The notes below the pieces were generated by a model that was not told where the DNA came from, did no database searches, and saw only the letters and a list, made by a program, of their open reading frames with translations. Source: Methylomonas sp. MK1 (GTDB lineage Bacteria > Pseudomonadota > Gammaproteobacteria > Methylococcales > Methylomonadaceae). Taken from it: a stretch of DNA of 64,000 nucleotides. Of this stretch, positions 59,211-64,000 are shown piece by piece; positions within the stretch are counted from its first letter, which is position 1; every line of letters begins with the position of its first letter. Position numbers and translations under genes: made by a program. The stretch spans positions 1,984,001 to 2,048,000 of the forward strand of contig NZ_AQOV01000001.1 of NCBI RefSeq assembly GCF_000365425.1, given 5' to 3'.

Positions 59211-59387
59211 GCATCCACCATCACATTTTTTCCACGCGAACTTCCCAAACTAATCAGAGTCCGATGTTGCAATTACCTTGCTTTGCTTAGGAAATACGCG
59301 GGATTGAGGCACGAACCCGAATTGCAAACCCAGGTTTGTTCATGATTAAATAGGACGATAACCTTTTCGTCATTTATTACAGAGCCA

Positions 59388-59867
59388 ATGATGCAAGACT
59401 ATCAAACCCAAAAACCCACCGTGTTGGAAATACTGAACACTCATCAAGCAATGCCGGGTAATCTGTTGCCTATTTTGCATGGTATTCAGGACACTCTGGG
59501 CTACATCCCGCCGGCCGCCGTAGTAGACATTGCCAAGTCGCTCAATCTTTCCCAAGCGGAAGTCCACGGGGTTATTAGTTTTTATCATTACTTTCGGGAG
59601 ACTCCGCCCGGAGAGCACACAATACGAATTTGTCGGGCCGAATCATGCCAAGCAATGAACGGTAAAGCGCTGGAAACCCATGTTAAACAACAGCTTGGCA
59701 TCGACTTTCACGAAACCACAGCTGACGGAATTTTTTCACTAGAACCTGTTTATTGTTTAGGTAACTGCGCTTGTTCGCCATCAATTACCATAGACGACGA
59801 GGTGATGGGTCGCGTCACAACTGAAAAATTTGATCGTTTGCTAGCCACTTATAAAGGTGCCAAATAA
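59388..59867 (+). CDS. fdsG: NAD-dependent formate dehydrogenase gamma subunit
   Basis: A 159-residue subunit with the thioredoxin-like [2Fe-2S] fold of NuoE: helical N-part ILNTHQAMPGNLLPILHGIQ, then CRAESCQAMNG and CLGNCACSP supplying the four cysteines. It transfers electrons in the FdsGBA complex. Two ATG codons are adjacent at 59388 and 59391; either may start. It overlaps fdsB by 1 base. The 235-base upstream gap is shared with bfd. Confidence 0.95.
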   Translation: MMQDYQTQKPTVLEILNTHQAMPGNLLPILHGIQDTLGYIPPAAVVDIAKSLNLSQAEVHGVISFYHYFRETPPGEHTIRICRAESCQAMNGKALETHVKQQLGIDFHETTADGIFSLEPVYCLGNCACSPSITIDDEVMGRVTTEKFDRLLATYKGAK

Positions 59868-61411
59868 TGACACGCGTATTTATTTCCCGTGATTCCACCG
59901 CACTTTCCCTGGGTGCTGAACAAGTTGCCAAGGCATTGGAACAGCAAGCTAGCAGCAAAGGCTTATCAGCTGAAATCGTCCGCAATGGCTCTCGCGGATT
60001 GTTCTGGCTGGAGCCCCTCGTCGAAGTCGAAACCAGCCAAGGCAGAGTTTCCTATGGCCCCGTGCAAGTAGAAGATGTGGCACCTTTACTCGATGCCGGA
60101 CTGCTGGATGGCAAGCAACATCCGCTTTATTTAGGCAACATTGAAGAAATAGCTTATTTCAAAAATCAAAATCGTCTTACCTTCGCCCGCGTCGGCCTAA
60201 CAGACCCGGTCAACATCGACGAATACTTGGCTCACGATGGATACCGTGGCCTGAAAAATGCGTTGGCTTTGCAAGCCACCGAAATCGTCAAACAGGTCAC
60301 TGACTCCGGTCTGCGCGGCCGTGGCGGCGCCGCGTTTCCCACCGGCATCAAATGGAACACGGTATTAAACGCCCCGGCAGATCAAAAATACATCGTCTGT
60401 AACGCTGATGAAGGCGACTCCGGTACATTTTCCGACAGAATGATCATGGAAGGCGACCCCTTTGTTTTGATCGAAGGCATGACCATAGCCGGCTTGGCTG
60501 TGGGCGCGACTCAGGGTTATATCTATCTGCGCGTCGAATACCCACACGCTAAGATTGCGCTGAATCAAGCTATCGAAGCGGCGTACAAAAACGGTTATTT
60601 GGGCGAAAACATCCAAAACAGCGGAAAAACGTTCCACCTGGAAGTACGCAGCGGCGCCGGAGCCTATATTTGCGGCGAAGAAACTTCCCTGTTGGAAAGC
60701 CTGGAAGGTAAACGTGGATTGGTACGTTTTAAGCCACCACTCCCCGCTATCGTCGGCCTGTTCGGTAAACCTACCATCGTCAACAATGTCATTTCGCTGG
60801 CCTCGATTCCTGTGATTCTGGACAAAGGTGGCGAATATTATAAAAACTACGGCATGGGCCGTTCACGCGGTACGCTGCCTCTGCAACTGGCTGGAAATAT
60901 CAAGCACCCCGGTCTGTTTGAGGTCGCTTTCGGCATGACCTTACGCGAGCTGCTTTACGATTACGGCGGCGGCTCAGCGAGCGGCCGACCGATACGCGCG
61001 GTACAGGTCGGCGGACCGCTGGGCGCTTATTTGCATGAGGGCCAGTTCGATACACCGCTGGATTACGAAGCCTTCGCGGCCATTTCAGCGGTATTGGGTC
61101 ATGGCGGCATAGTGGTTCATGACGATACCGTCAACATGGCCGACATGGCGCGTTATGCAATGGAATTTTGTGTGGAAGAATCCTGCGGCAAATGCACACC
61201 TTGCCGGATAGGATCAACACGTGGCGTCGAAGTAATAGATCGTATCGTCGAGGGCGTGCAAAAGGATAAAAACACCGTGTTGTTGCGCGATTTATGCGAC
61301 ACCATGACTTACGGATCTTTGTGTGCAATGGGCGGCATGACACCTTTCCCGGTGTTAAGCGCGCTGAATCATTTCCCTGAAGACTTTGGCTTACAATCCG
61401 CCAAAGCCTGA
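59867..61411 (+). CDS. fdsB: NAD-dependent formate dehydrogenase beta subunit
   Basis: NADH-forming flavoprotein subunit of 514 residues. A thioredoxin-like N-terminal part (about 1-110) precedes the NuoF-like domain with FMN/NAD motifs GLRGRGGAAFPTGIKW and CNADEGDSGTFSDR. The C-terminal [4Fe-4S] ligands are ESCGKCTPCR and the later GSLCAMGG. Passes electrons from formate to NAD+. Confidence 0.96.
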   Translation: MTRVFISRDSTALSLGAEQVAKALEQQASSKGLSAEIVRNGSRGLFWLEPLVEVETSQGRVSYGPVQVEDVAPLLDAGLLDGKQHPLYLGNIEEIAYFKNQNRLTFARVGLTDPVNIDEYLAHDGYRGLKNALALQATEIVKQVTDSGLRGRGGAAFPTGIKWNTVLNAPADQKYIVCNADEGDSGTFSDRMIMEGDPFVLIEGMTIAGLAVGATQGYIYLRVEYPHAKIALNQAIEAAYKNGYLGENIQNSGKTFHLEVRSGAGAYICGEETSLLESLEGKRGLVRFKPPLPAIVGLFGKPTIVNNVISLASIPVILDKGGEYYKNYGMGRSRGTLPLQLAGNIKHPGLFEVAFGMTLRELLYDYGGGSASGRPIRAVQVGGPLGAYLHEGQFDTPLDYEAFAAISAVLGHGGIVVHDDTVNMADMARYAMEFCVEESCGKCTPCRIGSTRGVEVIDRIVEGVQKDKNTVLLRDLCDTMTYGSLCAMGGMTPFPVLSALNHFPEDFGLQSAKA

Positions 61412-61433
61412 TCGCGATTACCAGGAGATAAAC

Positions 61434-64000
61434 ATGTCTGACAATAACGAAATAGATTACGGAACTCCCGCAAGTTCGTCTGCAAATCAAGTCACTCTGG
61501 AAATCGACGGCCACAAGGTCACTGTCAATGCCGGCAGTTCCGTGATGCGCGCCGCCGCCGAAGCGGGGATCAGCATTCCTAAATTGTGCGCCACCGATAG
61601 CCTGGATCCGTTCGGTTCTTGTCGGATGTGCCTGGTGCAAATCGAAGGTGCGCGCGGCTATCCGGCTTCCTGTACTACCCCGGTGGCAGAAGGCATGAAG
61701 GTATGTACCCAGAACGACAAGCTAGCCAGCATCAGACGCGGCATTGCCGAACTATACATCTCCGATCATCCTTTAGACTGTTTAACCTGCGCCGCCAACG
61801 GCGATTGCGAATTGCAGGATACCGTCGGCCAAGTCGGCTTGCGCGAAGTGCGTTACGGTTTCGACGGCGAGAATCATCTGGATTCCGAAAAAGACACCAG
61901 TAACCCCTATTTCAGCTTCGACCCGGCAAAATGTATCGTTTGTTCACGATGCGTCCGTGCCTGCGAAGAGGTACAAGGTACCTTCGCATTGACCATCGAC
62001 GGCCGCGGCTTCGATTCCAAAGTCTCTCCAGGGCAAAATCAGCCATTCATGGAATCCGAATGCGTATCCTGCGGCGCTTGCGTGCAAGCCTGCCCCACCG
62101 CGACACTGATGGAAAAATCGGTAATCGACCACGGTGTTCCGGAACACAGCACCGTCACCACCTGCGCCTATTGCGGTGTCGGTTGCTCATTCAAAGCCGA
62201 AATGAAAGGCGAACAACTGGTACGCATGGTGCCGGATAAAAACGGCCAAGCCAATCACGGCCACTCTTGCGTCAAAGGCCGTTTTGCCTTCGGTTATGCC
62301 ACGCACAAAGACCGCATCACTACCCCTATGGTACGGGAAAACATTTCCGATCCTTGGCGCGAAGTCAGCTGGGAAGAAGCGATCAGTTTTGCCGCCACCA
62401 AATTGAAGGGGATCCAAGCCAAATACGGCAAAGACTCAATCGGCGGCATTACCTCTTCGCGTTGCACTAACGAAGAAACCTATCTGGTGCAAAAATTAAT
62501 CCGTGCCGGCTTCGGTAACAACAATGTCGATACCTGTGCCCGCGTTTGCCATTCGCCGACCGGCTACGGCTTGAAAAGCACTTTTGGCGAATCATCCGGC
62601 ACCCAAACCTTTGACTCGGTGATGCAGTCCGATGTGATTATGGTAATCGGCGCCAACCCGACTGACGGCCACCCGGTTTTCGGTTCGATGATGAAACGCC
62701 GCTTACGCCAAGGCGCGAAACTGATCGTGGTCGATCCACGCAGTATCGATTTGGTTAGCAATAGCCCGCATGTGAAAGCCGACTACCATCTGAAACTGCG
62801 CCCCGGCACCAATGTTGCGGTTGTCACCGCATTGGCTCACGTCATCGTCACCGAAGGCTTGGCGGATGAAAAATTCGCACTGGAACGCTGCGATGTTGAG
62901 TCGTTCAATAAATGGAAAACCTTTGTTGCGCTGCCCCAACATTCACCTGAGGCCGTCGCCGAATTAACCGGCGTACCCGCCGAAACCATGCGCGCAGCGG
63001 CTCGCTTGTACGCAACGGGCGGTAATGGCGCGATCTATTACGGTTTGGGTGTGACCGAACATAGCCAAGGCTCCACGACCGTTATTGGTATTGCCAATCT
63101 GGCAATGGCGACCGGTAACATTGGCCGCGACGGCGTTGGTGTCAACCCGCTACGCGGACAAAACAATGTCCAAGGCTCTTGCGATATGGGTTCGTTCCCA
63201 CACGAGTTTGTCGGCTACCGCCATGTTTCCGACTCGCAAACTCGCGTTCAGTTTGAAACTGCTTGGAACGTGGCGCTGTCCTCAGAACCCGGCTTACGTA
63301 TCCCGAATATGTTTGCCGCCGCTATCGACGGTAGTTTCAAAGGCTTGTACGTACAAGGCGAAGACATCGCTCAATCCGATCCTGATATCACCCACGTACA
63401 TCACGCGCTACGTGAATTGGAATGCTTGGTCGTACAAGACATTTTCCTGAACGAAACCGCTAAATTTGCTCACGTGTTTTTACCAGGCTCCTCGTTCCTG
63501 GAAAAGAACGGCACGTTTACCAATGCTGAACGCCGGATTTCGCCGGTTCGTAAAGTGATGACCCCGCTGGGTGGCAAGGAAGACTGGGAAGTAACCCAGG
63601 ATTTGTCGAACGCCCTGGGTTATCCTATGAATTACAGACATCCTTCGGAAATCATGGCCGAAATCGCGGCGCTGACGCCGCAATTCGCCGGTGTCAGTTA
63701 CGAAAAAATCGACGAAATGGGCAGCATACAGTGGCCTTGCAATGACGAAACACCCGATGGCACGCCGATTATGCACGCCGACCACTTCGTGCGCGGTAAA
63801 GGCCGCTTCATGCTAACCGAATATGTCGCTACCGAAGAACGTACCAGCAGCAAATATCCTTTGATTCTGACTACCGGCCGGATCTTGTCTCAGTACAACG
63901 TCGGTGCCCAAACTCGCCGCACGGAAAACGTCGCCTGGCACGAGGAAGATCGTCTGGAATTGCATCCGCACGATGCAGAAGTACTGGGTATTAGCGATGG
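61434..64000 (+). CDS. fdsA: NAD-dependent formate dehydrogenase alpha subunit (partial, runs off right edge)
   Basis: Catalytic molybdopterin (Mo or W) subunit; 855 codons present, frame open at the edge. An AGGAGA site lies 6 bases before ATG. N-terminal NuoG-like part: 2Fe-2S cysteines (PKLCATDS, GSCRMC, ASC), HPLDCLTC...C, two ferredoxin-type 4Fe-4S clusters (CIVCSRCVRAC, CVSCGACVQAC), then 4Fe-4S CAYCGVGC near 245. The catalytic domain has the metal ligand Cys in ARVCHSPTG; no selenocysteine codon is needed. Oxidises formate to CO2, the last step in methane and methanol oxidation. Confidence 0.96.
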   Translation, partial: MSDNNEIDYGTPASSSANQVTLEIDGHKVTVNAGSSVMRAAAEAGISIPKLCATDSLDPFGSCRMCLVQIEGARGYPASCTTPVAEGMKVCTQNDKLASIRRGIAELYISDHPLDCLTCAANGDCELQDTVGQVGLREVRYGFDGENHLDSEKDTSNPYFSFDPAKCIVCSRCVRACEEVQGTFALTIDGRGFDSKVSPGQNQPFMESECVSCGACVQACPTATLMEKSVIDHGVPEHSTVTTCAYCGVGCSFKAEMKGEQLVRMVPDKNGQANHGHSCVKGRFAFGYATHKDRITTPMVRENISDPWREVSWEEAISFAATKLKGIQAKYGKDSIGGITSSRCTNEETYLVQKLIRAGFGNNNVDTCARVCHSPTGYGLKSTFGESSGTQTFDSVMQSDVIMVIGANPTDGHPVFGSMMKRRLRQGAKLIVVDPRSIDLVSNSPHVKADYHLKLRPGTNVAVVTALAHVIVTEGLADEKFALERCDVESFNKWKTFVALPQHSPEAVAELTGVPAETMRAAARLYATGGNGAIYYGLGVTEHSQGSTTVIGIANLAMATGNIGRDGVGVNPLRGQNNVQGSCDMGSFPHEFVGYRHVSDSQTRVQFETAWNVALSSEPGLRIPNMFAAAIDGSFKGLYVQGEDIAQSDPDITHVHHALRELECLVVQDIFLNETAKFAHVFLPGSSFLEKNGTFTNAERRISPVRKVMTPLGGKEDWEVTQDLSNALGYPMNYRHPSEIMAEIAALTPQFAGVSYEKIDEMGSIQWPCNDETPDGTPIMHADHFVRGKGRFMLTEYVATEERTSSKYPLILTTGRILSQYNVGAQTRRTENVAWHEEDRLELHPHDAEVLGISD

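Overview
The window looks like chromosomal DNA of a gammaproteobacterial methanotroph, most likely a Methylomonas-like member of the Methylococcales. This is inferred from the protein sequences, from a housekeeping gene order typical of gammaproteobacteria (tig-clpP-clpX-lon-hup-tRNA-ppiD; lysM-dprA-smg-topA divergent from def-fmt-rsmB), from a MoxY/MoxX-type two-component pair and from an NAD-dependent formate dehydrogenase (fdsGBA), the last step of C1 oxidation. No taxonomic search was possible.

Layout. 1-5.4 kb (- strand): a Yej-type peptide ABC transporter (yejA-yejB-yejE-yejF). The yejF linker carries dispersed palindromic repeats in frame, and the gene runs off the left edge. 5.5-9.0 kb: fabV, then ppiD. 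9.0-15.8 kb: tRNA-Asp, tRNA-Val, HU, Lon, ClpX, ClpP, trigger factor and tRNA-Leu, all on the - strand, a protein quality-control block with clear terminators and a heat-shock-like promoter before lon. 15.9-21.4 kb: a DUF192 protein, topA, smg, dprA and a LysM protein. 21.6-28.4 kb (+): def-fmt-rsmB, a DUF4390 protein and an NtrY/NtrX pair whose NtrX has a degenerate ATPase. 28.4-29.4 kb: rplM-rpsI with promoter and terminator. 29.4-33.1 kb: a secreted protein and an SRPBCC protein divergent from a MoxY-like kinase and NarL-type regulator, with a strong inverted repeat between them, then a small unknown gene. 33.3-39.9 kb: a phosphopantetheinyl transferase, ilvB-ilvH-ilvC, a Tsx-like outer-membrane protein, pssA and a CHAD protein. 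40.0-43.1 kb: three AT-rich glycosyltransferases that look acquired. 43.1-46.3 kb: leuA behind a Leu-rich leader ORF, a family-4 uracil-DNA glycosylase and rimI. 46.3-47.9 kb: a gene-poor stretch with small candidate genes. 47.9-56.4 kb: alkaline phosphatase, lnt, a 502-residue unknown, a 5'-nucleotidase, a SPOR protein, a methyltransferase and a DUF1244 protein. 56.4-58.9 kb: small proteins, YciB, YciI-like, BolA and a parvulin lipoprotein. 59-64 kb: bfd behind a Fur box, then fdsG-fdsB-fdsA, which runs off the right edge.

How it fits together: most of the window is core metabolism and information processing. I found no phage, CRISPR array, insertion sequence, toxin-antitoxin pair or recognisable defence system. 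The points most worth a second look are the repeat-expanded yejF linker, the NtrX with damaged ATPase motifs, the leuA leader, the palindrome in the MoxYX intergenic region, and the small genes around 46.4-47.6 kb.
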